A stretch of 64,000 nt of DNA from Bradyrhizobium zhengyangense (GCF_022012435.1 NZ_JAKLUA010000002.1:558001-622000); one strand, 5' to 3'. Positions 8,581 to 17,680 are shown, counted from the first letter of the stretch. A program made the numbers and translations. Notes: a model not told the origin generated them from the sequence alone.

Positions 8581-9585
8581 ATGTCACCAGCCGATCCCAA
8601 AACTGTCGAAGCACGCTGCGTTCGCCTCACCGCCAAGGCCGAGAACGCCGCCGCGCTTGCTCCGACCGTGGAGCGTCACACGCTCGCGCGTGGGCCGAAC
8701 GATCTGCTGATCGAGGTGAAGGCCGCGGCCGTCAACCCGTCCGACGTCAAGGCTGCGACCGGGCTGATGCCCTATGCCGTTTTCCCGCGCACGCCGGGCC
8801 GCGACTACGCCGGCGTGGTGATCGACGGCCCCGCCGGTACGATCGGCCGCGAGGTGTTCGGCTCTTCAGGCGATCTCGGCATCCGCCGCGATGGCACGCA
8901 CGCGAGTCATCTCGTCGTCGAAGCCGATGCCGTGGTGGAGAAGCCGAAAACGGTGTCCTGGGAGGAGGCCGCCGGCATCGGCGTGCCCTTCGTCACCGCC
9001 ATGGAAGGTTTTCGCCGCGCCGGCATTCCGAAACCGGGCGAGACCGTGCTTGTGTTCGGCGTCAACGGCAAGGTCGGTCAGGCCGCAGTGCAGATCGCGA
9101 CCTGGCAAGGCGCGCGCGTCGCCGGCGTGGTCCGCAAGGCCGAGGCCTATGAGGGTCACAGCAATGCGCCAATCGAGGTGATCGATGCATCCGCCGTCGA
9201 TGTCGCCACACGCGTGCGCGAACTGACCGGCGGCAAGGGTGCCGACATCGTCTTCAACACGGTCGGCGATCCCTATTTCCAGGCGGCACACAAATCACTC
9301 GGCTTGCGCGGCCGCCAGATCCTGATCGCCGCGATCGACCGCATCGTGCAGTTCAACATCCTCGAATTCTATCGCGGCCAGCATACCTATGTCGGGATTG
9401 ATACGCTCGGCCTGTCGTCCGCGGCGACGGGCGCGGTGCTGCGCGATCTTGGCCATGGCTTTGCGAGCGGTCAGTTGAAGCCGTTCCCGATCAAGGCGGG
9501 TGCGATCTATCCGCTGGAGCGCGCGAAGGAGGCCTATGTTGCTGTCGCGGGCTCCTCGCGCGATAGGCTTATCCTGAAGCCGTGA
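8581..9585 (+). CDS. zinc-independent quinone oxidoreductase-type MDR enzyme
   Basis: A 334-residue medium-chain dehydrogenase/reductase. The N-terminal GroES-like part contains AAVNPSDVKAATGLMP, and the Rossmann part carries the nucleotide site VFGVNGKVGQAAVQIA near residue 160. The cysteine zinc ligands of alcohol dehydrogenases are absent, pointing to the quinone/enoyl reductase branch, usually NADPH dependent. Its actual substrate is not readable. It starts 76 bp after paaK behind a possible terminator and ends 2 bp before the next gene, so it is probably co-transcribed with the YeeE-type permease rather than with paa. Confidence 0.82.
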   Translation: MSPADPKTVEARCVRLTAKAENAAALAPTVERHTLARGPNDLLIEVKAAAVNPSDVKAATGLMPYAVFPRTPGRDYAGVVIDGPAGTIGREVFGSSGDLGIRRDGTHASHLVVEADAVVEKPKTVSWEEAAGIGVPFVTAMEGFRRAGIPKPGETVLVFGVNGKVGQAAVQIATWQGARVAGVVRKAEAYEGHSNAPIEVIDASAVDVATRVRELTGGKGADIVFNTVGDPYFQAAHKSLGLRGRQILIAAIDRIVQFNILEFYRGQHTYVGIDTLGLSSAATGAVLRDLGHGFASGQLKPFPIKAGAIYPLERAKEAYVAVAGSSRDRLILKP

Positions 9586-9587
9586 CG

Positions 9588-10643
9588 ATGGAAACCACCC
9601 AACTCGTCATCCTCGCCGGCCTCGTCATTGGCCTCTTCTATGGTTCCGTCGGCCTGCTCAGCGGCTTCTGCCTGATGAGCAGCATGCGCGGATGGCTGGC
9701 GGAGGGAGACGGACGGCTTGTGCGCTCCTATGCACTGGCGATCGCAGTCGCGATTACCGCGAGCCAGCTCCTCGCCGGTTACGGCATGGTCGATCTCGGC
9801 AAGTCGATCTATCTGCAACAGACTTTTTCGGTGCCGGTGCTGTTCCTGGGCGGCCTGCTGTTCGGGTACGGCATGGTGCTGTCGAACGGCTGCGGCTCGC
9901 GCGCGCTGGTGCTGCTTGGGCGCGGCAATCTCCGCTCCTTCGTCGTGGTGATCGTGCTCGCCATCGCCGCCCAGATGACGCTCAAGGGCCTGATCGCGCC
10001 GGCGCGTATCGCGCTGGTTCAGGCCTCGCAGATCACCGTCAACGCGACTTCTGTGCCGTCGGTGCTCGCGACGCTCGGTGTCACGGAGGTGGTTTCGCGC
10101 GCGCTGGCCGCGACCGTGATCGTCGTTGCGCTGATTCTGTTTGCCTTCGCCCATCCGGCATTCCGTCGCTCGCCGGGCCAGATCGCGGCGGGCATTATTG
10201 TGGGCCTTCTCGTTGCCGGCGGCTGGTACGTCACCGGCTATCTCGGCGCCGACGACTTCAATCCCGTCCCGGTGACCTCACTCACCTTCATCGCGCCAAT
10301 CGCCGATAGTCTGCAATATGCGATGCTCTCGACCGGGCTGACGCTCAACTTCGGCATTGCGACGGTTGGCGGGGTCTTTGCCGGCAGCCTGGTTACCGCC
10401 CTCGTCACCGGTCGCTTCAAGCTCGAAGGCTATTCCTCGCCGCGTCACATGCTGCGCTCTGCCGGTGGGGCTGCGCTGATGGGGATCGGCGGCGTGATGG
10501 CGTTTGGCTGCTCGATCGGGCAGGGGCTCACCGGCGTCTCGACGCTTGCCGTCGGTTCGTTCATCGCAGTCGCCGGCATCCTGCTCGGCACGACGGCAGG
10601 CCTGCGCGGCACCTTGCGCGTTCAGCCGCTCGCGGTCGCCTGA
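9588..10643 (+). CDS. YeeE/YedE family sulfur-compound permease
   Basis: A 351-residue polytopic inner-membrane protein, hydrophobic almost throughout. It has the conserved cysteines of the YeeE (thiosulfate transporter) family: C28 in SGFCLMSS, C102 in NGCGSR and C308 in FGCSIGQG. In the characterised YeeE the cysteines pass thiosulfate along the pore. Substrate here may be thiosulfate or another sulfur species. ATG 9588 lies 2 bp after the preceding stop; GTG 9582 is an alternative. Its end overlaps the convergent EamA gene by 22 bp. Confidence 0.85.
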   Translation: METTQLVILAGLVIGLFYGSVGLLSGFCLMSSMRGWLAEGDGRLVRSYALAIAVAITASQLLAGYGMVDLGKSIYLQQTFSVPVLFLGGLLFGYGMVLSNGCGSRALVLLGRGNLRSFVVVIVLAIAAQMTLKGLIAPARIALVQASQITVNATSVPSVLATLGVTEVVSRALAATVIVVALILFAFAHPAFRRSPGQIAAGIIVGLLVAGGWYVTGYLGADDFNPVPVTSLTFIAPIADSLQYAMLSTGLTLNFGIATVGGVFAGSLVTALVTGRFKLEGYSSPRHMLRSAGGAALMGIGGVMAFGCSIGQGLTGVSTLAVGSFIAVAGILLGTTAGLRGTLRVQPLAVA

Positions 10644-11539
10644 CGGCGCAACATCCGGTCGCCCAGAGTCGCAAGGCCAATTCCGGTCACGATCAGCGCG
10701 GCCGCGACGACGAGGCTGATGTCGATCGGCTCGCCCAGCAGGATCGCCGCGCTGGCGATGCCGACGAGCGGTGTCCCCGTGGTGCCAAGCGCCGTCGTCA
10801 GCGCCGAGATGCTCTTGTTGACCATCGACATCGCCCAATAGGCGAGCGCCGTCCCGATCAGGCCGGAATACAGGAACAGCAGCACAAGCTTCCACGACCA
10901 TTCCGCGTGCGGCAGGCCATCGGTGATGACAGCCAATGCGGTGAGCACGATGGTCGCGACCAGCACCTGCCAGATCAGGAGCTGGAGCGGAGAGCCGATC
11001 CAGCGATGCGCCCGGAGATAGATGATGTTCGCGGCCCAGGAGATCGCGGCGAGGATCACCATGCCGGCGCCGAGCAGGACGTTGCGATTGGCCCAGTCGA
11101 TGGATGTGGGGTTCAGGATGACGGCAAGCCCGACCAGGCCGAACAAGGCGCCGGCAAGCTTGGGTGCCGTCAGCGTATCCTTGCCGTGCATGGGCGCGGC
11201 GATCGCAACCCAGAGCGGCGTGGTGTAGCCGAGCACGACGGCCTTGCTCGCAGGCAGGAAGCGCACGCCGGCTGCAACCAGGACGGAGAATATCGTCATG
11301 TGCAGCAGCGCCACGCTGAGGATGACAGGGATGTCGCGCCGCTCCGGGATCACCAGATTGTTGCTCAGCCTGAGGATCACGAACAATCCGGCCAGCGCGA
11401 TCCAGCTGCGGATCGCCGACGTCCAGAGGGGCGGCAGGAATTGCACGAGCTGCTTGGTCATCGACCAGTTCACGCCCCAGGCCAGCACGACGATCAGGAA
11501 CAGGCCGATGGCGGCGCGGGGAGACAAAGAAGAGTTCAT
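10622..11539 (-). CDS. EamA/DMT family transporter
   Basis: A 305-residue membrane protein of about ten hydrophobic segments arranged as two EamA repeats, with the PSSPL-type region replaced by GTTGTPLVGIASA near the second repeat. Drug/metabolite transporters of this class usually export amino acids or other small metabolites. ATG at 11539 is chosen because AAGGA precedes it; a longer frame reaches 11578 without a ribosome site. It is divergent from a MocR-type regulator, a common pairing in which the regulator controls the exporter. Substrate unknown. Confidence 0.85.
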   Translation of the reverse strand: MNSSLSPRAAIGLFLIVVLAWGVNWSMTKQLVQFLPPLWTSAIRSWIALAGLFVILRLSNNLVIPERRDIPVILSVALLHMTIFSVLVAAGVRFLPASKAVVLGYTTPLWVAIAAPMHGKDTLTAPKLAGALFGLVGLAVILNPTSIDWANRNVLLGAGMVILAAISWAANIIYLRAHRWIGSPLQLLIWQVLVATIVLTALAVITDGLPHAEWSWKLVLLFLYSGLIGTALAYWAMSMVNKSISALTTALGTTGTPLVGIASAAILLGEPIDISLVVAAALIVTGIGLATLGDRMLRRQATASG

Positions 11540-11584
11540 CGCAAGGTCCTTGAAGCAGTCCGATGCGGTGGATAGCATTCAAGC

Positions 11585-11627
11585 TGGCACCTGAAAAAGT
11601 GCCAGATTGGAAAGGAATAGAGTGCCA
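11585..11627. promoter_or_regulatory. candidate MocR operator: TGGCAC/GTGCCA half-sites
   Basis: In the 82-bp divergent gap, TGGCAC (11585-11590) and GTGCCA (11599-11604) form a perfect inverted repeat with an 8-bp spacer. A third copy, GTGCCA (11622-11627), overlaps the start codon of the MocR gene. Repeated half-sites next to a MocR gene fit autoregulation and control of the divergent transporter. Function is inferred. Confidence 0.55.
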
Positions 11628-13070
11628 GTATCGGACAGCATGATCTCCGGCCTGATCGACCTGAACCGCGCCGACGATGAGGGGCTGGTGGCGCAGTTGA
11701 CGAGCCAGCTTCGCGGCCTGATCGCGGCCGGCCGTATCGCCAAGGGTCGCGCGCTGCCGTCGAGCCGCCAGCTTGCGAGCGATCTCGGTGTCTCCCGCAA
11801 CACCGTCACCTATGCGTTCGAGCAGCTTGCCGCGGAGGGATATCTTGCGGCGTCGCATGGACGTCGTCCTGTGGTGACAGTCGACGGCGGCGAGCGCATC
11901 GAGGGCGCGGGCGTTGCCGCATCTGGCGTGCGCTCAGCGAGGCCGCAGCTCTCGCCCTGGGCCTCAAAGCTCAAGCAGACCGACTGGCCGATGTCCTATC
12001 AGGCGCTGCTCAAGCCGTTGCGACCGGGGCATGGAGATGCACGGGAGTTTCCGAACGAGGTCTGGGCGCGGTGCCTGCGCCGCAGCGCCGTGCACGCCGC
12101 CAAGCGTGAGCTTGGTCCGGTCAATCGCACACGGCTGCGCGAGGCGCTGGCGCATTACCTGGCGACCAGCAGAGGCGTTCGCGCAGCAGCGGACCAGATC
12201 ATGATCCTGCCGAGCGCGCAGGCCGCGCTGACTCTGATCGCAGCCGTGCTCATCACGAAGGGGGACGCGGTCTTGGTCGAGGATCCCGGTTATCCCGGCG
12301 CCGCGGCCGCCTTCCGCGCGTCCGGCGCGCGCGTCATCGGCATCAGGCTGGATGAGCAGGGCATGCAGCCGATGCCCGGAATGGCCGCGCCAAAGCTCGT
12401 CTTCATGACGCCATCGCATCAGCACCCGACTGGACGGCTGATGTCGCTGGCCCGCCGCACCGCGTTTCTCGGATCAAGCAGGCCCGGCAGGACCTGGATC
12501 GTCGAGGACGATTACGATGGCGAATTCCACTATGACAGCCGCCCGGTCCCGGCCCTGCAAGGGCTCGATGCCCATGGCCGCGTGTTCTATGTCGGCACCT
12601 TCTCGAAGGCGATGACGTCGGATATCCGGCTTGGCTATCTCGTCGTGCCTCCGGCGCTGGTCGGCACATTCGAGATCGCGCAGCGGCACATCGGGCTGAT
12701 CGCATCCAGTCACATCCAGGAGGCGCTCGCCGAGTTCATCGCCGACGGGCATTTCCTCGCACATCTGCGCCGGATGCGCCGGCTCTATCATTGCAGGCGC
12801 GATCATCTCGTCGCCGGACTGGAACGCCATCTCGGCGAGGTGCTCACGGCCGAGGTGCCCTCGGGCGGCATTCAGCTCGTCGCCCGGCTCAGGCGTGGTC
12901 GCGCCGATCAGGCTGTGGTGAAGCGGCTGGTCGAGGCCGGCGTCGAAACGCGCGCCTTGTCGAGCCTGGCGCTCGGAAAGCCGCGCGATCATGGCCTGCT
13001 GCTCGGCTTTGCGGCCTGGCGCGAGAGCGAGATCAGCGCGGCGGTGCGAGCGATGGCGGCGTGCTTCTAG
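11622..13070 (+). CDS. MocR/PdxR-type GntR regulator with aminotransferase-like domain
   Basis: A 482-residue regulator. The N-terminal GntR winged helix has RALPSSRQLASDLGVSRNTV at about 43-62. The C-terminal fold-type I PLP domain has DDYDGEF at 296-302 and the PLP-binding lysine K329 in GTFSKAM. MocR proteins use PLP or an amino-acid adduct as ligand and typically control an adjacent transporter or PLP-synthesis gene; here that is the divergent EamA exporter. GTG 11622 follows AAGGA and is preferred over TTG 11607. The 3' end overlaps the convergent hydrolase-OsmC gene by 4 bp. Confidence 0.88.
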   Translation: MPVSDSMISGLIDLNRADDEGLVAQLTSQLRGLIAAGRIAKGRALPSSRQLASDLGVSRNTVTYAFEQLAAEGYLAASHGRRPVVTVDGGERIEGAGVAASGVRSARPQLSPWASKLKQTDWPMSYQALLKPLRPGHGDAREFPNEVWARCLRRSAVHAAKRELGPVNRTRLREALAHYLATSRGVRAAADQIMILPSAQAALTLIAAVLITKGDAVLVEDPGYPGAAAAFRASGARVIGIRLDEQGMQPMPGMAAPKLVFMTPSHQHPTGRLMSLARRTAFLGSSRPGRTWIVEDDYDGEFHYDSRPVPALQGLDAHGRVFYVGTFSKAMTSDIRLGYLVVPPALVGTFEIAQRHIGLIASSHIQEALAEFIADGHFLAHLRRMRRLYHCRRDHLVAGLERHLGEVLTAEVPSGGIQLVARLRRGRADQAVVKRLVEAGVETRALSSLALGKPRDHGLLLGFAAWRESEISAAVRAMAACF

Positions 13071-14290
13071 TCCACGGCCCTGGTGACGATGCGAATCTCC
13101 GACGTCAGCGTCCGGTGCACCGGGCACTTGTCGGCGATCTCCATCAGCTTCTTGCGCTGCTCGGCATCGAGCGCGCCGTCCATCGCGATATCGCGCTCGA
13201 TCTGGTCGAGCATGCCGTCGCGCGTCTCGCATTCCGCGCAGTCCTTGGCATAGATCTTGGAATGCTTCAGCGTGACGGTGACGCGGTCGAGCGGCAGCGA
13301 TTTGCGGTCGGCATAGAGGCGCATGGTCATGGAGGTGCAGGCGCCGAGACCGGCGAGCAGGAAGTCATAGGGCCCGGGACCGGCATCCTCGCCGCCAGCG
13401 GCTTTCGGCTCGTCCGCCACGAGATGATGAGGCCCGACGGTGATGAGCTGGTTGAACTTGCTCTTGCGGGTCTCCTGCACCACGACTCTGCGCGGCTCTT
13501 CCGCACGATCCATCACTTTCGCAGGCTTTGCCACGTCGACGTAGCGGCTGGCCCAGGCGGCGATCACGTCGGCCGCATAGAGCGCATCTGCCGGCTTGGT
13601 CAGGAGATGATCGGCATGGTCGAGCGAGACGAAGCTCTTGGGATGCCTGGCCGCAACGAAGATCTTGGTCGCGTTGTCGATGCCGACGGTGTCGTCCACA
13701 GGCGACTGCATCACCAGCAGCGCCTTGTGCAGGCCGGTGACGTCCTTCATCAGCTCGTGCTCGACGATGTCATCGAGGAACTCACGCTTGATCCGGAATG
13801 GTCGACCCGCAAGCGACACTTCGACCTCGCCCTTCTCTCGGATCGCATCCACATGTTCCCTGAACAGGCCGGTGACATGAGCAGGGTCGGAAGGTGCTGC
13901 GATCGTCACAACCGCCTTGGCCTCCGGAATCTTGCCGGCTACCGCCAGGATCGCGGCACCCCCCAGGCTATGGCCGATCAGGATCGACGGTGCCTTGCGG
14001 GTCGTGCGGAGATGATCGGCGGCGCGCACGAGGTCGGCGACGTTCGATGAGAAAGTCGAATTGGCGAAATCGCCTTCGCTGGAGCCGAGCCCGGTGAAGT
14101 CGAAGCGCAAGACCGCGATGCCCTTGGCGGCGAGCGCGACCGAGATGCGCTTAGCTGCCAGCGTGTCCTTGCCGCAGGTGAAGCAGTGCGCGAACAGCGC
14201 GTAGGATGAGGGCTCGCCGTCCGGCAGCTCCAGCGCCGCCGCGAGTTGATGGCCGCCTTCACCCGTGAATTGGAAGCGTTCCGTCGGCAT
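13067..14290 (-). CDS. alpha/beta hydrolase fused to OsmC domain
   Basis: A 407-residue two-domain protein. Residues about 1-255 form an alpha/beta hydrolase with the nucleophile motif GHSLGG (S108) and probable acid and base near D200 and H227. Residues about 265-407 form an OsmC-type peroxidase domain with the conserved cysteines C318 (LGACTSMTM) and C389 (KCPVHRTL). OsmC proteins reduce organic hydroperoxides with these two thiols. The fusion is found in several Proteobacteria, but its physiological substrate is unknown; a hydrolase feeding or clearing peroxidised esters is one idea. It is convergent with the MocR gene. Confidence 0.87.
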   Translation of the reverse strand: MPTERFQFTGEGGHQLAAALELPDGEPSSYALFAHCFTCGKDTLAAKRISVALAAKGIAVLRFDFTGLGSSEGDFANSTFSSNVADLVRAADHLRTTRKAPSILIGHSLGGAAILAVAGKIPEAKAVVTIAAPSDPAHVTGLFREHVDAIREKGEVEVSLAGRPFRIKREFLDDIVEHELMKDVTGLHKALLVMQSPVDDTVGIDNATKIFVAARHPKSFVSLDHADHLLTKPADALYAADVIAAWASRYVDVAKPAKVMDRAEEPRRVVVQETRKSKFNQLITVGPHHLVADEPKAAGGEDAGPGPYDFLLAGLGACTSMTMRLYADRKSLPLDRVTVTLKHSKIYAKDCAECETRDGMLDQIERDIAMDGALDAEQRKKLMEIADKCPVHRTLTSEIRIVTRAVD

Positions 14291-14314
14291 GGGCTTCCCC
14301 TTGATTGCTCGAGC

Positions 14315-14977
14315 CTAGTCTCCTGAATAGCGCTGTTCGGCCCAGGGATCGCCGCGATTATGATAGCCGCGGACTTCCCAAAAACCCGGCGCATCCTCAG
14401 TCACGAATTCGATGGCCTGCAGCCATTTGGCGCTCTTCCAGAAGTACAGATGCGGCACGACGAGCCTGACAGGGCCGCCATGCTCGTCCGACAGCGGCTG
14501 GCCCGACCAGCTATGGGCCAGCAGCGCATCCTCGGCGGCAAAGTCTTCCAGCGCGAGGTTGGTGGTGTAGCCGTCATAGGAATGCAGCACCACGAAGCGA
14601 GCATCGTCGCGTGGTTGGCAGGCCGCAAGCAGCTCACGCGTGGCGAGCCCTTCCCACTGATTGTCGTAGCGCGACCAGGTTGTCACGCAATGGATGTCGG
14701 AGGTGAACTGGTCCTGCTTTTGCGCCGCGAACTCGGCGTAGGTCCAGAATATGGGGTTCTCGACCGCGCCGTAGACGTCCAGCCGCCAGCGCTCGCGCGA
14801 CACAGGCGGCACCACACCGAGATCGAGCACCGGCCAGTCCTTGGTCAGATGCTGTCCGGGCGGCAGCCGCTGCTCCTCGGGGCGCGTAATTTTGCCGGTG
14901 AGGAAGCGGCCCTCGCGCGCCCACTTCTGTTTGGTGCGGGTCAGCTTGCTGTCGGGCGGCTCGTTGTCGTCGGCCAT
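14315..14977 (-). CDS. sulfite oxidase-like molybdopterin oxidoreductase
   Basis: A 220-residue protein matching the molybdopterin-binding domain of the sulfite oxidase/YedY superfamily, with the Mo-ligating cysteine C97 in SDIHCVTTWS and RLVVPHLYFWKSAKWL near the end. There is no dimerisation domain and no twin-arginine signal, so it is the short cytoplasmic variety. Electron acceptor and substrate are unknown. It ends 24 bp before the OsmC-fusion gene start (14290), so the two may share a transcript; a sulfur-oxidation role would fit with the YeeE permease nearby but is not shown. Confidence 0.85.
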   Translation of the reverse strand: MADDNEPPDSKLTRTKQKWAREGRFLTGKITRPEEQRLPPGQHLTKDWPVLDLGVVPPVSRERWRLDVYGAVENPIFWTYAEFAAQKQDQFTSDIHCVTTWSRYDNQWEGLATRELLAACQPRDDARFVVLHSYDGYTTNLALEDFAAEDALLAHSWSGQPLSDEHGGPVRLVVPHLYFWKSAKWLQAIEFVTEDAPGFWEVRGYHNRGDPWAEQRYSGD

Positions 14978-14994
14978 GATCTGCTCGAAGTCAG

Positions 14995-16317
14995 CTACTC
15001 GTGGCGGTGCATCGCGGATTCGCGCTTGGTGTCACGCATGGTGGAATAGATGATCAGCGACAGGAAGATGACACTGGCGAGATAGTAGTAGAACCACTGC
15101 TCATGGCCGATGGTCTTGAAATAGAGCGCGATCGCCGGCGCCGTGCCGCCGAAGATCGAGACTGTGATCGCATAGGGCAGGCCGACGCCCAACGCGCGGA
15201 CATTGGTCGGGAACAGCTCGGCTTTCACCACGGCGTTGATCGAGGTGTAGCCGGCAACGAACAGCCAGGCGCAGCAGATCAGGATGAACGCCATGAACGG
15301 CGATTTGGTCTCCTTCAGCGTCATCAACAGCGGCACCGTCGCGAGCGTGCCTGCGACGCCGAAGAAGATCAGCAGCGGCTTGCGGCCGATCTTGTCGGAG
15401 ATCGCGCCGTAGATCGGCTGCAGGATCGTCGCGAAGATCAGCGTGCCGAAGATCACGAAGGTGGTCTGGTCCTCGGTCAGCCCGACCGACAGCTTCACGA
15501 AGGTCTGCATGTAGGTGGTGAAGGTGTAGAATGCCGCAGTGCCGCCGGCGGTGAGGCCGACCACAAGCAGCAGCTCGCGGGGGTAGCGCAAGAGATTGGT
15601 GATCGAGCCGGTCGGCTTCACCACCTTCTTGGCTTCCTCGAAGGCCTCGGTCTCATGCAGGTTGCGCCGCATCACCGCGGCAAAAATCGCAAGCGCCGCG
15701 CCGATCGCAAACGGAATACGCCAGCCCCAGGTTTTCAGCTCATCTGGCGTGAGGAAGACCTTTTGCAGGAGCAGCAGCACGATAATCGCGGTCAGCTGGC
15801 CGCCGATCAGCGTGACGTACTGGAAGCTCGAGTAGAAGCCGCGATGCTTGGGATCGGCGACCTCGCTCAGGTAAGTGGCGCTGGCGCCGTATTCGCCACC
15901 TAAGCTCAGGCCCTCGATGACGCGGGCGAGCGCCAGGATGACCGGCGCAGCGAAGCCGATCGTCGCGTAGGTCGGGGTCAGCGCGATGATCAACGAGCCG
16001 AAGCACATGAACACGACCGACAGCGTCAGCGAGATGCGCCGGCCGTAATGGTCGGCGAGGTAGCCGAAGAACCAGCCGCCCAGGGGGCGCATCAGGAATG
16101 TCGCCGCGAATATCACGGCGGCATTCAATTGCTGAACCACGGGGTCGTTGCCCGGAAAGAAGGCCGGGGCGAAATACAGCGCGAACGCCGTATAGGCGTA
16201 AAAGTCATACCATTCGACGAGATTGCCGATGGAGCCGATGAAGATCGCCTTGATGCGCCGCTCGGCGTCGGCGATGTCGAAATGGTCGGAGGCCGGTTTG
16301 ATTGCTTGCTCTGTCAC
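14995..16317 (-). CDS. MFS transporter of the metabolite:H+ symporter (KgtP-like) family
   Basis: A 440-residue permease with about twelve membrane segments. It has the loop 2-3 signature GYLADHYGRR, RVIEGLSLGGEYGASATYLSE in the middle of the first half, and GAISDKIGRKP in the second half. These fit the metabolite:H+ symporter subfamily that takes up 2-oxoglutarate, citrate, proline/betaine or shikimate. The start is GTG 16317. A hairpin precedes it and the P450 gene lies upstream on the same strand, so it may import a P450 substrate, but this is inference. Confidence 0.87.
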   Translation of the reverse strand: MTEQAIKPASDHFDIADAERRIKAIFIGSIGNLVEWYDFYAYTAFALYFAPAFFPGNDPVVQQLNAAVIFAATFLMRPLGGWFFGYLADHYGRRISLTLSVVFMCFGSLIIALTPTYATIGFAAPVILALARVIEGLSLGGEYGASATYLSEVADPKHRGFYSSFQYVTLIGGQLTAIIVLLLLQKVFLTPDELKTWGWRIPFAIGAALAIFAAVMRRNLHETEAFEEAKKVVKPTGSITNLLRYPRELLLVVGLTAGGTAAFYTFTTYMQTFVKLSVGLTEDQTTFVIFGTLIFATILQPIYGAISDKIGRKPLLIFFGVAGTLATVPLLMTLKETKSPFMAFILICCAWLFVAGYTSINAVVKAELFPTNVRALGVGLPYAITVSIFGGTAPAIALYFKTIGHEQWFYYYLASVIFLSLIIYSTMRDTKRESAMHRHE

Positions 16318-16324
16318 GTCCGGC

Positions 16325-16349
16325 CTCCCAGAAATCCATTGTCTGGGAG
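16325..16349. terminator. 8-bp hairpin between P450 and permease genes
   Basis: CTCCCAGA (16325-16332) and TCTGGGAG (16342-16349) form a perfect stem with a 9-nt loop. The right arm ends just before the P450 stop codon. There is no T-run on the minus strand, so it may be an RNA-processing or attenuating stem rather than a full terminator. Confidence 0.45.
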
Positions 16350-16350
16350 C

Positions 16351-17571
16351 CTACATCGCCTTTCCCAGCAGAAATGGCAACTGGCGGGGTCCCCGCACCG
16401 TGCCCTGCGACCAGGTCACGGTCCCGCCAGGATCGAGTCGGAAGTCCGGAATCCGCTTCAGCCATTCCTCAAGCGCAACCTGCATCTCCATCCGCGCCAG
16501 GTTGGAACCGACGCAGCGGTGGATGCCGAGGCCGAAGGCGGCATGGCGATTCTCCCGGCGATCGATCACGACCTTGTCGGCGTCCGGAAACATTTTTGGG
16601 TCCCGGTTGGCGGCCGGGAAGGACAGCAGCACCATGTTGCCCGCCTTGACCGGACAGCCCGAGACCGTGGTCTCCTTGACCACCTCGCGAGCCATCGTCA
16701 CCGGCGAATAGGCGCGCAGCAGTTCCTCCACGGCGGTGGGAATCAGCTCTGGCTCCGCGATCAGCCGCTCGCGGTCGGCCGGCGTGCGAGCGAGATGCCA
16801 CAGCGAGGAGCCGATCGCGCTCCAGGTGGTGTCGATCCCGGCGATCAGGAGCAACCGCAGCGAGCCCAGCACGTGCGACTCTTCCAGCGGCTGGCCCTCC
16901 TTGTCCTTGGCATTCATCAGATAGGAGATGAGGTCGTTGGTCGGCTTCGACCGGCGCTCCTCGATATGCGCCCTGAAGTAGTCGCTCATCTCGTGCACAG
17001 CCTCGAGCAGCTTGGTCTCGTCCTTGATGCCGACCTCCAGGATCATGTGGATCCAGTTGATGAAGAGGTCGCTGTCGCTCTCGGGGATGCCGAGCATGTG
17101 CGCGATGGCCCGAACCGGGATGTATTTGGCGTAGCGCGCGGCGGCGTCGACCTTGCCATCGGCAATGAACCCGTCGATCAGCTCGTTGCAGATCGCCCGC
17201 ATCCGCGGTTCCAGCTTCTTCATCGCATCCGGCGTGAAAGGCGGCAGCAGCAACTGCTTGGCCGGCTTGTGCACGGGTGGATCCGAGGTGATCGGCGGGG
17301 CCGCGTTCCTGGCGACCTCGGGCCGGACGTCGCGGACGATAATGCGGCGCGAGGAGAAATGTTCGGTGTCGTTGGCGATCTCGCGCACGGCTTCATAGGT
17401 CGTCGGCATGTAGCAGCCGAGAAAGCGCTCCGTGTGCACGACGGGGCTCGCGGCGCGCAGCTCCTCCCAGATCGGGAAGGGATCGTTCGTCCATTGCGGG
17501 TCGGTGTGGTCGAAATCGTTGATCCAGTCGGTGACGGGCGGATGGGCGACAGGCTGGCTGACGTCGGACAT
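16351..17571 (-). CDS. cytochrome P450 (class I, ferredoxin-dependent)
   Basis: A 406-residue soluble bacterial P450. Visible motifs are the I-helix AGIDTT (244-249) with the oxygen-activating acid-threonine pair, the K-helix E283-x-x-R286, and the haem loop FGLGIHRCVG with ligand C353. It lacks a membrane anchor. The partner ferredoxin gene is 109 bp upstream on the same strand, so this is a class I system needing a ferredoxin reductase that is not in the window. Substrate unknown. The gap to the ferredoxin gene holds three 15-bp tandem repeats. Confidence 0.95.
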   Translation of the reverse strand: MSDVSQPVAHPPVTDWINDFDHTDPQWTNDPFPIWEELRAASPVVHTERFLGCYMPTTYEAVREIANDTEHFSSRRIIVRDVRPEVARNAAPPITSDPPVHKPAKQLLLPPFTPDAMKKLEPRMRAICNELIDGFIADGKVDAAARYAKYIPVRAIAHMLGIPESDSDLFINWIHMILEVGIKDETKLLEAVHEMSDYFRAHIEERRSKPTNDLISYLMNAKDKEGQPLEESHVLGSLRLLLIAGIDTTWSAIGSSLWHLARTPADRERLIAEPELIPTAVEELLRAYSPVTMAREVVKETTVSGCPVKAGNMVLLSFPAANRDPKMFPDADKVVIDRRENRHAAFGLGIHRCVGSNLARMEMQVALEEWLKRIPDFRLDPGGTVTWSQGTVRGPRQLPFLLGKAM

Positions 17572-17594
17572 GGCTGGAAATCCCTTGAATATCC

Positions 17595-17639
17595 CTTAGG
17601 GCTCGTTCGCTTGGGGCTCGTTCCCTTGGGGCTCGTGTT
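17595..17639. repeat. three 15-bp tandem repeats upstream of the P450 gene
   Basis: Three head-to-tail copies of CTTgGGGCTCGTTCn occupy 17595-17609, 17610-17624 and 17625-17639, with one or two differences between copies. They lie in the transcribed spacer between ferredoxin and P450. The count could vary between strains. Confidence 0.85.
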
Positions 17640-17680
17640 CGCTGAAGGTACGCAAAGCGCGCGCGGGCAGGGGCCGCGCG

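Noticed and set aside
17595..17639. CRISPR-like repeat array
   Set aside because: The repeats are 15 bp, directly adjacent without spacers, and no cas genes are present.
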